Assembly (NCBI GenBank): GCA_015680685.1
Contig: MNCI01001360.1
Coordinates: 329,623 to 393,622, forward strand
Direction of reading: 5' to 3'
DNA: 64,000 nt
Origin: Gnetum montanum
Taxonomy: Eukaryota > Streptophyta > Gnetopsida > Gnetales > Gnetaceae
A model generated the notes under the pieces. It was not told the DNA's origin, made no database searches, and was given only the letters and a program-made list of their open reading frames with translations. Of this stretch, positions 1 to 12,000 are shown piece after piece (the first letter of the stretch is position 1; each line of letters opens with the position of its first letter). The translations under genes were made by a program, and so were the position numbers.

Positions 1-1159
1 AGCTTCAAAACCATAAAAAGTTTCCAACTTTTGCAACTTGTGTCCAACTTTTGATAGTACCACCTTTTTATGATTTTTAGCATTTGGCATTCAAGAGCTT
101 TGAGAACTCATTTTGAATACAAGGATTTTGGAGAAATTTTAGCATGGGACCTGTCAATTATTGTGACCACTATTATACCCCCCTAATATTGTGTGTGGTT
201 TTGTACCAATGTTGAGAAACTCGGGCATTGAGACTCCCAGCATGGCTCTTCTTGGTAGCTTAAAACCCCCACACATCTTATCCCCCTACACCACCAACAT
301 TACAGATTTGATGAGAAGTTCAGTAAGATTTGGCAGGATCAAGAGTTGTGGAGGCTCTAGGTTATGGAGCTGACTATGACATCCAAAGCCACTGGTTTTA
401 ACAGATTCCAAATCCTCGATGAAGTGAACTCCCTTTTTCTTCCTTAGGCACACTTCTATATACTTTGACCTCTCTTTGTTTTATTAGAATAAATTTTATA
501 GTTCAGATTGTTGTGCAAGATAGCTAGATTTGGTTTATTTTGTGCATATATTTTTAGATCTATATTGTAATTTCATTTTATTGCCCATGTTGACACTTTG
601 TAAGTCCCTGGATAATTGGGAAGACTATCCAGGGTACCTTGAATTCTATTTTTTAGAGGCACTTAGGGTCTAGGGTAAAAGCTATTTCACTCAAATTTTT
701 AGTTTTTTAGCAATCAAATTTTCTAGTTGTAACAATTCTAAATCTTGATTTTAGTTGATGGGATAAACTATTCAAGGCTATATTTTTTAAAATCAAAATT
801 AGCTTTAGAGCCCAATATGTATTTCTAATTCTACTCATTCACATGGGCAAGCCTGAGTTGGATTAAAAATTGAAATACATATTGTTAACCTTGTGGTATG
901 TCAAAAGCTTAAGAAAAATGGAAAACATAGAATGTTTGTTGTAGATAATATGTTTTTAGAACATGAACAAGAACTCCACAACGAGATATGAGAACTTAAG
1001 GAGAAGAGATCTATAACAAGATGACAAAGTAAAGGCTACATGAGCCAATATGAGAACATGAATGAGCATGGATTGAAAATGAAGGCTATAAACTAAATGA
1101 AGATGCTCAATGAACTAGGAAGAGGAAAAATTGATGAGAGAAAGCCTCAGAAGATAGAA
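1..1159. other. Non-coding flank, no gene recognised
   Basis: AT-rich sequence with only short, unconvincing ORFs. Two inverted repeats are visible: a 9-bp stem, CCCTGGATA at 608-616 with TATCCAGGG at 627-635, and a 13-bp perfect inverted pair, CAATATGTATTTC at 813-825 with GAAATACATATTG at 872-884. Part of this stretch may belong to the copia LTR that ends at 1981, but no LTR start could be fixed because the partner LTR is not in the window. Confidence 0.4.
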
Positions 1160-1981
1160 CCCAAAAGTTGATGAGACATCTTCCAAAAATAGTAGATGTT
1201 TCTATCCTAGAGAAGATGTCTCCCTAGAGACATCCCATAGAAGATATTCCATTTTCTAGTGAGACATCTCTCCTAAATTAAGGCCAATCTCAGGTAGATG
1301 TCCCAACTTCAAAGGAGATATCTACACTAGCCATTTAATAATCATTGTATGAATTTCAAGGAGTTTTCAAAACTTAAGGCTATAATAAGATACTAAAATC
1401 TTGAGAATTATGCAAGCATTGTTCACATTAAATCAATCATTATCTTATTTATGCCATTGTATTCTTGTTCTTCATTGTAATATCATTTTCTTGGTTGTAT
1501 GTTGTATTGAGGTTCAACAACAAGGACTTGTAATATTAGTTACATCCTTGCCTTGTGTCTTTTTCATTTTCTTATTGCCCTACGAGCTTAATGTACTTTT
1601 TGCAAGAAGGCATCCACATTGAGCTTGTTGGAACCTTGTGGGGTTGAGTGGTTTTGCAATGTCAAAACACTCCATAGTAGACCTTAATTTTGTAAAGATT
1701 GTAGGATCCTTGAAACCACATTTTGAGCTTGTTTGGACCTCCTAGGATTGAGTGGTTTTGTAGCGATGAAACACTCTAGTTTTGAGCTTAGAGCTTGTAC
1801 AAGGTGTGGTACTCTTTAAATAATATTTTATTGAGAAACAAAGTCTAGAGATGTCCATGAATTCTACTCTCTGAGTGTGGAAGTATCCAAGTTAGGGAAC
1901 CACATAAAACTTGGTATTTTTGTGGTAGAAGAAATTTCAATTAGAATTCATTCAACCCCCCTTCTAAGTTCTTGATCCTCA
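1160..1981 (+). mobile_element. Ty1/copia LTR, 3' part (5' LTR)
   Basis: The sequence ending in CA at 1981 lies two bases before a primer-binding site and is preceded by a C-rich stretch (about 1954-1962) of the kind found at the end of many plant copia LTRs. Inside it, a segment of about 54 bp at 1620-1675 is repeated at about 1722-1776 (both contain TTGAGTGGTTTTG and AAACACTC). The motif GAGACATC and its complement GATGTCTC recur between 1170 and 1265. The left limit is a guess, because no second LTR is present to compare. Confidence 0.45.
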
Positions 1982-1983
1982 AG

Positions 1984-1999
1984 TGGTATTAGAGCTTGG
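1984..1999 (+). promoter_or_regulatory. Primer-binding site, initiator tRNA-Met type
   Basis: TGGTATTAGAGCTTGG sits two bases after the LTR end. It resembles the usual plant copia site TGGTATCAGAGC, complementary to the 3' end of initiator tRNA-Met, with one C-to-T change inside the core. This places the LTR/internal boundary and the plus orientation of the element. Confidence 0.7.
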
Positions 2000-2036
2000 T
2001 ACTCTTACATTCAGCTTCAACATTTAAGAGTGAACA

Positions 2037-2955
2037 ATGAAGGGGACCTACATAAAGTCACTAATGTTCGACAAGTTTGATTTTTGTTATTGGAAGGTAA
2101 GGATGCAAGGCTTATTCAAGTCAATGGAGTTTGAGGTATGGAAGTCCATCCTTGAAGGTTACACATCGCATGTCGATAGTGTAACAAAGACCATTAAGCC
2201 ATGGAGCAAGTGGACACTAGAAGAAAGAGAGAAGTTCATGTATGATTCTAAAGCAAAAAATTGTTTGTATTATGTATTAAATAAATCTAAATTTAATAGA
2301 GTAGCTTGATATAGAACTGCCAAAGAAATTTGGGAAAACTTAGAAGCTACCTATGAGGGTACATCCATTGTCAAACCATCAAAACTCTTGGTTTTGCAAA
2401 GTGAATATGACAAACTCAAAATGAGGTAAGGATAAAGATAAAATATTATTTTTCTAGGAAAAATGATCTAGTTGCAGCAATTAGGGATACAGGAAAGGAC
2501 ATACTTGAAAGTGATGTAATCATTAAGATGATTAGAACACTACAACCTAAGTTTAGACCTAAGGTTGTAGCTATAAAAGAAATTAGAAATTTTTTTAATC
2601 TTAAAATTTGAAGAACTCCAAAGTGCTCTCATTGCTTATGAAATGAATCTCATAAGAGAATGAGCAATAAAAGAAAAGTTCATTGCCTTAAAATTAGCAT
2701 CCAAAGAAAAGGAACTAGTTGAACAAGATGTGAACAACGATGAGGAAATAGCTCTTCTATCAAGAAGAGTTCCAAGGCTTCTAACAAGAAAGGGAAGAAG
2801 CCTCAATCAATTAGGACCCAACTAGTCAAACTTCAAAGGTAAGGATAGAGGTAACAATTTTTCAAATTCTAGTTTTGATGCTTTTTCAATAGAATGTTGG
2901 GTATATGGTGGAAGAGGCCATGTGGCCTTCGAATGTCCTAGCAATGGTAGGCTAC
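2037..2955 (+). pseudogene. gag: Ty1/copia gag, decayed and cut by element A
   Basis: Gag forms the particle that packages the element RNA. The open part (2037-2309, 90 codons) starts at an ATG 38 bases after the primer site and shows the copia gag signature FDFCYWKVRMQGLFKS followed by an EVWKSILEGY stretch. Beyond a stop at 2307, the same gene continues as AKEIWENLEATYEGTS (about 2320-2370), then with frame changes as far as a nucleocapsid zinc knuckle at 2895-2936. That knuckle reads C-x2-Y-x4-H-x4-C, so its second cysteine codon has become TAT. The gene ends abruptly at 2955, where the LTR of element A begins. No copia protease, integrase or reverse transcriptase is found in the window. 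The identification is sure; the element is dead. Confidence 0.8.
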
Positions 2956-3893
2956 TGATGAGTGGCTAGATACCCCTACACCCAACCATACGAATCACGA
3001 GCATTCACACATGACCCAGTCAAAATCTGCAGACTGTAAGAACTTAACATACACCAGACTTCTAACTAGTGAAACCTTGGGTTAGTACGGTCGTTGTCAT
3101 CCTAATCTCACTTGTGAAGTTCTATTACGTTGGTTAAGTGAGACTAAGGCTAATGATTTTTATATCTTTTTAATTATCTTTTCAGTGACTAATTGAGGTA
3201 TGGAAAGTAAGGAATAAACTATTATCTAATCTCTAATTATCCTAGTTTATATTCTAACTACTCCTAGCATAAGTATCCAGTCCCATCTTCTGAGCACGTT
3301 CCGAGCATTTCCTAACACTACTGGGTTACCAGACGTTAAGCATCGCTGGGCTTACCAAGTATTTGGATTACGTTCGAGATGGTCGTACTTATGACTTTAA
3401 CAAACTACGAATGAATAATAACGATTGAAATTATAATAATGAAAACATAAATAATTAACAAGTAACTAATAAAGCACTAACAAGTAATTAATAAAGCATA
3501 AACATTTTAAACTATTAAATGCATGAAGCAACTAAGTCCAAATGCTACAAGGTATGCTTGAACAGTTCGTCTTTATTGCCGTCATGCCAATGGGCTCAGA
3601 TACATCAACACTCAAATAAAAATACGATCACTTTTCGTACACCTTCTGTGGGCACTTGGAAAATATTCTATCTCTTGCAGGAGCAAACTGCAAGAGCTTC
3701 GCTACAACTACTCAAAAAGATTCCTAAATGAGGTGGAAGGCCCTCATATTTATAGATTCGGGAAAGGTGGCTACGTAAACAGGGCCACATTGATGTAGGG
3801 TGGCTATGTTGATGGGCCTGCATCGATGCAGCTACGTATACGTGGCCTCGTATACGCGACCTAGTCGACGCATTGACTTTTGACACTTCATCA
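2956..3893 (-). repeat. Element A 3' LTR (complete, 938 bp)
   Basis: It runs from TGATGA (2956) to TCATCA (3891-3893), so its ends form a 6-bp inverted repeat. It matches 15348-16187 over about 840 bp with mostly transition differences, roughly 5 to 10 percent by eye, which implies an old insertion. Read on the minus strand, it has a U3 rich in GTATACG and GGCC motifs (plus 3836-3865), then a TATA box, TATAAAT, at about 3749-3755. This U3 arrangement is echoed inside the element at 7360-7460. Confidence 0.88.
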
Positions 3894-3903
3894 TACCCCC
3901 ACG
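3894..3903 (-). promoter_or_regulatory. Element A polypurine tract
   Basis: On the minus strand this reads GTGGGGGTA, directly before the LTR start TGATGA. It is the expected position and composition for the primer of second-strand synthesis. Between it and the stop of the extra ORF (4317) lie about 410 bases of non-coding 3' sequence. Confidence 0.7.
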
Positions 3904-4316
3904 ATTGAGCAAAAACTCGTCCTCAAGTTACTTTACAATTTGGAAGGTATGGATTCTTATTTACAACACACATAACTTAACACATAAATGACACACACAT
4001 AAAACAACATAAATTTGACCAAGTGCCCAAGTTACAGAGGGGAAAAATTACAAAAATGGCAGTGTTCAGAGAAAAAATTGAACACTTTGCTAGTCTTGGA
4101 GCCTCTGCTGTGTAGGATGATGCACAAAATTGCTGAAGAAGATCACACCATCCCTGGGGGTGGTGGTTTTGACAGTTCTTCTTTAGCCTCTAGCCCATGC
4201 GTTGGTTGCAGCATGGATGTCAAAATTCCTACAGCAACTACAACTTCTGAAGGCAGCCAAAAAGCCTCCAAGAGAGCCCTCATTTTCTCTTCTTTACTTC
4301 TGGGGTCGTTCATGGT

Positions 4317-6996
4317 TCAGGTGGCTTCTCCAATATGTGCTGGAACTGGAACTTCCCAAGGGCAAGGCAACGCTGAAAAGAGTTCTTTTAAATTGACAAA
4401 CCAAGCTGCGAACTGCTTGCATTCGATATCGAACGCTCAGATTGATGACTGCAGTTGCTGGTAGTCATTCATTCTTCGAGCCAGGTCCTCCGCGATGGTA
4501 CGTTGGCCTTCAAAGCTTATGTGGAGGACCTCGATTTCTGCATTTGCTGTTGCCAACTTCTATTTTTTTGCCTTGTACGCCTGAAACTCACCCTCATATA
4601 AGGAATATGAGGTGACCACTTGTTTTTCTAACTCTAATCGTAGTCTCCTGGCTATGAGCATAGCCAGGTTTGGATATCGAAGGTTGGCCAATTCCATGTA
4701 TTCTGTCATTTCTTCAATTTTCAGCTCCTTTAGGCAAATTTTTGCTTCGTTGTAGGTGTTCAATCCATCGAAGATGAAGTGCCATACATTACCTCCTTCT
4801 TAGAGCTACTGGAGTGCTTGGTTCATCTTGGCTTTAGTGACCTGAATGTGCATCTCATTGACCTCCTTCTGCAATCCCACTTGGTCCCTGTAATGATTTT
4901 TGACTTTTTCAAATTTTAGGATCTCATTCTTCCAAGTGGAAATTTTGATTGCAGACTTCTGTCGCAATGCCCGAACCTCCTCCATTGAAAGATTCCTATT
5001 TTCAGCTACCAACCTTCTTATGTTTACATTCACCCTGGCTAGCTCCTCTTGCTGTTGGTGGATGAAATCTTTCATGTGTGTTCTCTACACCAACATTGTG
5101 TAGGTGATGAACTTTTGCGGTCAGCTGCATGTTCTCCTGGCGAACCTTCGCCAAGTTCTTCTCTAAGTGATACACTTGGGCGTCTGCTATGAACTTGTCA
5201 AGGATCATCATCTCCCTTACATCCTCAACAACCTGAAGTTTAAGCTGAAGCTGTTGAAAAGCTTCATCTCTAGTGATTTCATGATTAAGGATGGCTGGAT
5301 CGGCAAGCTGGGCTCTTAATTGGGCTACCTCCGTTGCCAAGTGTTGACAAGCAGCTTGAGTAGCTTCTAGTTGCCCTTCCAAGATGATGCTCTTGCCCCT
5401 TGCCGATAATAGCTTTGACTGGGTTGTAGTGATGTTGTTCGGAAGGTCGAAGACATCCGAAAGTGGTTTCCCGGTTCCTACTAGTCGGTCCAACAGTTCT
5501 TCATGTTGGGCCGCATCAATCTTGCTACGCGAAGTTCCAGTAGACACCTGTACATCTCGTAATCCATGAATGTTTGGTATAGGTGTTGCCGGTGCATCAA
5601 GGACCATAGTAATTGTATCAACAACCACTTTGGCGGCAACTTCTTGTCCCTGGTGCTACATCACCAGGACCGTCTCCTCTTTACCATCTTCCAAGCGTAT
5701 CGAAAAAGTAGTAGCATTCCCTGAGATTTTTGGGAACAACTGCTATGTTGCAGTTAATACATCTTGGATGCTTGGATCTGTTCTAGGTGGAATTGATGCT
5801 CGGGCGGCGGAGAATATCAGCCCTGCCCTTTCAAGCAAGCTGACTGATTGAGCCACTTCCTCCAGGTGGCTCATGGTAGGGTGATAGACTGAAGTATCTT
5901 CTACTCCACCAGTCCTGCCAGATTGCTCTTGCTGGCTCAAGAGTGTTTCTCGGAGCTCACGGATGTATTCTACTGTGTTTTGCAAGCTTGGCTGCATTTT
6001 TTGCACAGGTGGTGGAGGTGGTTGCTACTCTTCCTCTGTCTATGTGGCGGCAGGAGTTTTGTCTTTCATCATCTCTCGTCATGAGGTAGTTGGGGTGCAT
6101 TGGATAATATCATTAGAGTACCGTGCTATCCCTACCTGTTTGCATAACTTTCAGATTAGGCAGGGAAAGGGGAGAGCTTGTCTTCCACATTCATTCTCAG
6201 CAAACCTTTTTTAAATCTCCAGAAACAACAGTCATGGAAGACTCATGGGAAATTTCGCACTCAAGGCAGCACATGCACGAGAAGAGAAGGTAGTGATTTT
6301 GCTCAGTCTTACTGTTGGATTCAAATGGTAAGATGCTATCTTGGAGTATACTCTCTCTACTGTGGTCAAGGAGCTGAATTCCTTGCGCTATACCCCATAG
6401 CACCATTGGATTCATTGCGCCTTCACCTCTGGATTGGCCTGCTTAGGAATTTCTGCCACATCTGCCCCAATTTCAGGCAACCTTAGAGCTTGCGCTATAG
6501 CTTTCGAAGAGTAAGAGACATAAATTTCTTTGATTCTTACTCTTGACCCTAGGTGCCTATTCGTCCAGAAGAGATAAGTTTCTCCTAAGTACCACTCACC
6601 ACTGGTTGTGATGATTGGCCACATCGAAGAGTTCTACAATTGAAGTCTCACGTCTTCTGGAGCATTATCGAGGAATGGTCCAAAATTTAACTCTTGGAGG
6701 ACCGTCCGTTGCACCTTGCATGGCGTGATAGCATCAAGGTAGGCTTGGGTTAGGGTGACCTCAAGCTGTGGTGCTATCCGAGGAGTCTCATCCCCTAGCG
6801 ATTGCATGTCGAGAATTTCCTCTTCGGGAATCTGGAGAATAGATTCCACGTAAGGTCCTTCGCGGAAGGGCTCAGTTGCATGGGAGCCCTTCGCATACTC
6901 TGGTAGTTGCACACCTCATCCCCTTCCCATGCGTAGGCACTTGTCCCTTGGTTTTGACGGTCTTTCGTCCATTGGATGCGTCGGTTTGGGTGCCAT
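4317..6996 (-). pseudogene. Extra coiled-coil ORF downstream of pol (decayed)
   Basis: A reading frame of about 893 codons lies between pol and the 3' LTR, in the sense of the element. The ATG at 6996 follows TTTGTTTTCAG, a strong splice acceptor. One frame runs from 6996 to about 5060, then a single frame change leads to a stop at 4317 (end ..HIGEAT). About a dozen in-frame stops are mostly TAG or TGA, explicable by C-to-T decay. Residues about 122-290 contain SGEWYLGETYLFW, IKEIYVSYSSKAIAQAL and ALPFPCLI-x-KLCKQVGIA. This layout resembles the 'putative plant transposon protein' domain found in ORFs of plant gypsy elements; that is my inference from memory of the family. A proline run (about 325-330) follows, then long heptad-rich segments (about 526-840, such as QLEATQAACQHLATEVAQL) that should form coiled coils. 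No membrane segment or signal peptide is visible, so it is not an obvious env protein. Its role is unknown. Confidence 0.7.
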
Positions 6997-7218
6997 CTGA
7001 AAACAAACATGACTGTCGTTAGACCACTCATAAGTAGTTTAAGATGGTACGTATATACTTTATTAGTTTGACCAAGTTATGTTAATGGCACAGGCACACC
7101 ATTAAGTTTCCTGGAGTGTTAATTTAGGGGTTAGGGCCAAATTTTTCGTAATTAACAAATTAATTAATTAATTAATTAATTACACAAGGACACCACCCCC
7201 CCATGACTGAGAGCATAC
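6997..7218 (-). other. Probable intron in leader of the extra ORF
   Basis: On the minus strand, CCCGAAG is followed by GTATGC, a good plant 5' splice site, at 7218. The 222-bp segment is AT-rich, including six ATTA-type repeats near 7150-7180, has CTAAC-like branch candidates, and ends in TTTGTTTTCAG at 6997 immediately before the ATG. Both sites and the size fit a plant intron. Splicing itself is inferred. Confidence 0.55.
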
Positions 7219-7460
7219 CTTCGGGTGTGTAAAAAGGGCAAGGACAGGTTGATGCAGACACGTGATGGAATGTACGTGTGTTGGGAAGGGTTAGGCAGAA
7301 AAAACGTTAAAAACTCCCCTCAATTTGGACTCAAAATGATGAAAAATGAAGAAGTGCGGCAGGGTATATATAGGGGTTGGGCGCTGCGTCGATGGGGCCG
7401 CGTATACGCGGCTACATATAAGCAGTGGCTACGTATACAGGGCCTCATATACGTAGCACT
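7219..7460 (-). promoter_or_regulatory. U3-like promoter region before the extra ORF
   Basis: The minus strand has a cluster of GTATACG, GTATATG and GGCC motifs (plus 7395-7460), then a TATA box, TATATATA, at plus 7365-7372, then about 145 bases of leader to the splice donor. The same order of motifs and TATA box occurs in the U3 of element A's own LTR. It may be an internal promoter, or the remnant of a related LTR that brought the extra ORF in. Confidence 0.45.
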
Positions 7461-9002
7461 ATTCACCCATGGACTAGCATTGACCAACCCAGAAAACACC
7501 CAAATTGAAAAATTTGAAAATCCAAATTGAGGCATTTGAAGCGTAGAAAAGGCCAAATCATGGCTAAGGATAGGAGAAAGGTAATTAAGTGTGAAAAAGA
7601 GACAAAATGGGAGAATAGGATGGAAAAAGAACTTTGCAAGGATGAAATTGAATAATGGGACACTGAAACCAGTCAACCAAGAAATCCAAAGTATGGGAGG
7701 CTTAACAAGCACAACCAGAAATATGTAGGTGGGTTCTCCGCATAGCAGGAAACAACCTTTGTAGCCCCTACATACCCTCAACACTAGGGTTCATGGGCCT
7801 TGGTGTTGATAAGTGGTGTCACTAGGTAAGACTCCAAACCAAGAGAACCCGCCAAGGCATGAGAGACCTACAGAAAACACGACGAACACACAAAACATAA
7901 AAAGGATAGTGAGGTGAATATGGAGAGAAGTGGGAATGGAAGGAGAGGAGAAAATAGAAATTCTGAGTGTTAGCCACATGAAACCCCATGTGAGAGCGTG
8001 GTTAAGTGACCTAGTAGAACCTTCCCGAGGACAGACCCAAACCATCTACAAACAGTGACATCGCAGCAATAAACGAAGTTTCGACCATCCCCCAAGGAAA
8101 CATGAATGACCCCACAGAGAACCACCACTCCAGGAAACATGAGAAGAAGGAAGTGAAATGGGAAGAAGTTAGAGGGGACCAAGGAAGTCCCATAACTACA
8201 GCATATGGCCCATGAGAGGCAGTCTAAGGGGTGTGCTTTGAATTCCCACTGCGATTCATTTGTCTTTTCTTTTGTGCGGGGGAACCACACCATGCAGAGA
8301 CCCATGCGTGTTAGCATGCATTCAACCAAGGGGTGTGCTTTGAATCCTCATTTTATTATTTTTATTTTTTTTTTGCTTCTTTTTTTTTTTATTTTTTTTC
8401 AGTGAGGACCACACCATGCAAGGTTGAACTGCCTAGAAGCTTCCATGGAGAGAGACTTGGAGTGGGAGGAAATCCATAAGGACACACCGGCAACCTAGGG
8501 AATAGAATAGAACAACGAATAAAGCACTCCCCTTGAAGTCACACCTGATTCAAACCATTGGGTCATCCCTCAGTCTAGTAACTACACAAGTCACACATTG
8601 ATTAAAATGTTTTTAAATGAAGGGTTTGCATGTTCACAACACAAGGAAAACCAGGGTATGGTGAATGGGTGGAGGACATGGACTCACTACTGAGTTTATG
8701 AAGTGGAAATGACGTAAAATCCAAGGACAACCATGCAAAAGGCAGGATCTAGATAACTAGGAAGAGTATTACAATACCCATCGTAATGAAAACAATATGA
8801 CAACAAAAAGTAAATAAAAAGAACACAAAAAATGATAAACAACTAAGTGTAAAACAAAAAGCATAAAACAAAAAAAAAGTGGAAAACAAAAAGTGAAAAA
8901 CAAAAGAAGTGTAAAACAAAAAGTGGTAAAAACAAAAAAGGTGTAAAACAAAAAAGTGTAAAACAAAAAATAAAAAAATGGTGAGAGGTGTAGTGGGATA
9001 GA
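7461..9002 (-). other. Element A spacer between pol and the extra module
   Basis: No convincing ORF. Short homologies to the 3' part of element E place the original post-pol region here. For example, the minus strand has GTGTGACTTCAAGGGGA near 8540-8555 and GCATGGTGTGGTTC near 8290 and GCATGGTGTGGTCC near 8415, matching 56200-56350. The motif GGGGTGTGCTTTGAAT occurs twice (about 8228 and 8333). An A-rich degenerate repeat built on GTGTAAAACAAAA spans 8790-8975, and a T-rich run spans 8355-8400. Confidence 0.5.
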
Positions 9003-12000
9003 TCAGCAGGGATGAGGGTCTCCCCCACGACTGGGTGGAAAGGAGGAGACGCGAAAGATGGAGTGTGGATGATCGGCCGATGATGGGGCTGTGACACTGG
9101 CTGTGTGAAGCTCACAGAAAGGTTTGAGTTGTTGGTGGTTGACCAACTGTGTTCTGGTGGGATCCCCATGTTTGTGGATGAGCAAGGCCCCAGATGGGAA
9201 GGTTTCGGAGACAATATAAGATCTCTCCCATAGTGTCTGAAACTTTGTCGGTTGGGATATATGTGAGGGGTTCCAATATAGTACCTTGTCTCCACATCTA
9301 AATGTGACATTTCGAATCCTAAGATCATGTCATTTCTTGTTATAGGCCATGTGGATTTCATTTGAAAATAGGGCCACAAATCGGTTCTCATCTAGCACAC
9401 TCAAATTGACTAATCATTCTCGTTGTGCTAGCGGTTGGTCAAGGCCGAGGTCACAGGCGGTGGATAGTGTCAGGAGTTCTATTTGGATTGAAAGTGTTGG
9501 CAACTTACCGTACACTAACTCATAGGGAGAGTACCCCATAGGAAGTTTCCAAGTGGAGTGATAGGCCCATAGGGCATCGTTGAGCTTGGTACTCCAATCC
9601 CTTCTGTATTTGCTAATTGTTCATGTAAGGATCTTGGTAATTTCCCTATTTGCGACTTCAGCTTGCCTGTTGGCTTGGGGGTGATAAGGTGTTATGAATT
9701 TATGTGTTACCCCTAAGTGTTGCATGAGTTTTCAAAAAGTGACCCCCATGAAGTGAGTCCCATTGTCAGAGATGAGTGCACGAGGCACTCCAAACCTAGT
9801 AACGATTTGTTGCTGGACAAATCGTGTGGCGGTGTTTGAAGAATAGTTGATGATGATGGTTGCTTCTACCCACTTTGTACAATAGTCCACCACCACGATG
9901 ATGTATGCCTTTTCGTTTGACAAGGGGGTGATGGGCCCCATGAAGTCGATACCCCAGATGTCAACGGGTTCCAATGGTTGAATCCACTGTTGATGTCCCT
10001 CCAACCGTGCTGACATCCCACCATCTCTCTGGCATCGTTCATAGGAGCTGGCAAACCATTGTGCGTCCTTGAAAAGTATAGGCCAACAATACCCTACAAG
10101 AAGGAGTTTAATGGCCATTCTGTGTCCAGCATAGTGGCCCCCACAAGGGCCCTCGTGAGCATCTTGAAGGACGCGTAGTGTATCATCGTCAGGGACACAC
10201 CATCGAACCAAGCCATTTGTGCACACCTTGTAGAGGTGACCTATGATTTCCATGAAATGCTTGGCCTTATGGAGAAACTGCTGTTTCCACCGATGGTTCC
10301 ATTATTTTGGTAGCTCCTGGGTTGTAAGGTAGGTGAGGATGCGGTTGAACCAAGGAGATTCCTTGAATGCTTGATGATCAACGGTGCCTATGAAGAGGAG
10401 TTCTTCTAGAAATTAATTGGATAAAGGCTCCTCCTCTTTTGTGTTATCCCATTGTAACTAAGACAAGTGGTTAGCGACCACATTCTCAGACCCCTTTCTG
10501 TCTACCATGGTGAGATCGAACTCCTAAAGAATCACTAGCCACCAGATTATGTGGGGGCTTACCGTTGGTTTATTCATCAGGAACCAGATAGCATTGTGGT
10601 CTATGTGCACAAACACCTCGTATCTAAGCACATAGTGCCAGAATTTATCTAATGTGAATACCACTGCCATCAATTCTTTCGTGGTGGTGGTATAGTTTAG
10701 TTGTGCACCCACAATGCTACGGCTTGCATAGTGGATATAGTATGGACGTTTCTGATCATCACACTATGTAAGCACAACTCCCAAAGCGTAGTTGGAGGCA
10801 TCCGTCATAATGTGCAAAGGTTTGGACCAATCAGGTGCCCATAGAATCGGAGCTTCTACGAGTTTCTGCTTCAGCTCTTGTAATGCAGATTCGCATTCCT
10901 TGGTCCAGACAAACGGAGCATCCTTCTTTATAAGCTCTACCAATAGCCGGGCTATCTTCGAGAAGTGTTCAATGAAGCACAGGTAGTAACCAGTGTGTCC
11001 AAGGAATGACTGCACATCTTTGATAGTACTTGGTTGGCGGGTAATTCCTTGGATGACCCTGATCTTTTCAGGGTCTACACTGATCCTTGTTGATGAAATG
11101 CGATGCCCCAACAATATGCCCTCTTGGACCATCAAGTGGCTCTTTTGCCAATTGAGTCGTAGAATGGTGTCTACACACCTCTTTAGAACTTGCTCTAGGT
11201 GGTCCAAGGCTTGCTCGAATGTGGCACCATAGGTGGAGAATTCGCCCATGAAGACTTCTATACCATTTTCAATTTGTTGTTGGAAGATGATTAGGACAAG
11301 GCGTTGGAACGTCACAGGTGCATTGCACAGGCCAAAGGGCATCTTCTTATATGCAAAAGTCCCCCATGGACTCGTGAATGTAGTTTTGGCCTGGTCCTCT
11401 AGTGTTATTTGGATTTGGTTATAACCACTATAGCCATCCAAAAAACTGTAATATTGGTGTCCTGCGATTGTGTCCAACACTTGGTCCACAAATGGGAGCG
11501 GGAAGTGGTCCTTGAAAGTTGCCATGTTGAGCAATCGGAAATCAATACAGACCCTCCACTTGCCACCTTTCTTGGGTACGATAACAAGTGGGCTAACCCA
11601 TTCACTATCAATGATAGAATAGATGAATCCTGCCTTCAGCAATTGTTCAATTTCATCTTTTACCACCTACTTTAATTTGGGATTCAATCATCTTTGTGGC
11701 TGTCGCCGTGGCTTCATGGAAGGGTCAAGGTAGATTCGGTGCTGGCAGATCCTAGGATCAACGCCAGTTAGCTCAGGATAGAACCACACAAATGCGGCAA
11801 CCCATTTGTTTACCATCACCAAAAATTGCTTTTTTTTATTCAGGATTAAGGGCAGCATTGATAATTACTGGCTTGCCGTTTTGCAAGAATGCATACTCTA
11901 AGTGAGCCGGTAGGGATTTTAGCTTAAGGGGCTCTTGCTTGAAGCTCTCAAGGATCTCTAGCTTTCCCCTCATCTAGGTCATCAACGATGGAGGTCTGTT

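Noticed and set aside
4015-4464. 149-codon plus-strand ORF
   Set aside because: Antisense to the 3' end of the extra ORF and 3' untranslated region of element A; no domain.
9003-9391. Minus-strand 182-codon frame rich in Phe after pol
   Set aside because: The Phe-rich part is the A-rich GTGTAAAACAAAA repeat read on the other strand, and the first part is a shifted frame of the pol C-terminus. It is not a membrane protein gene.
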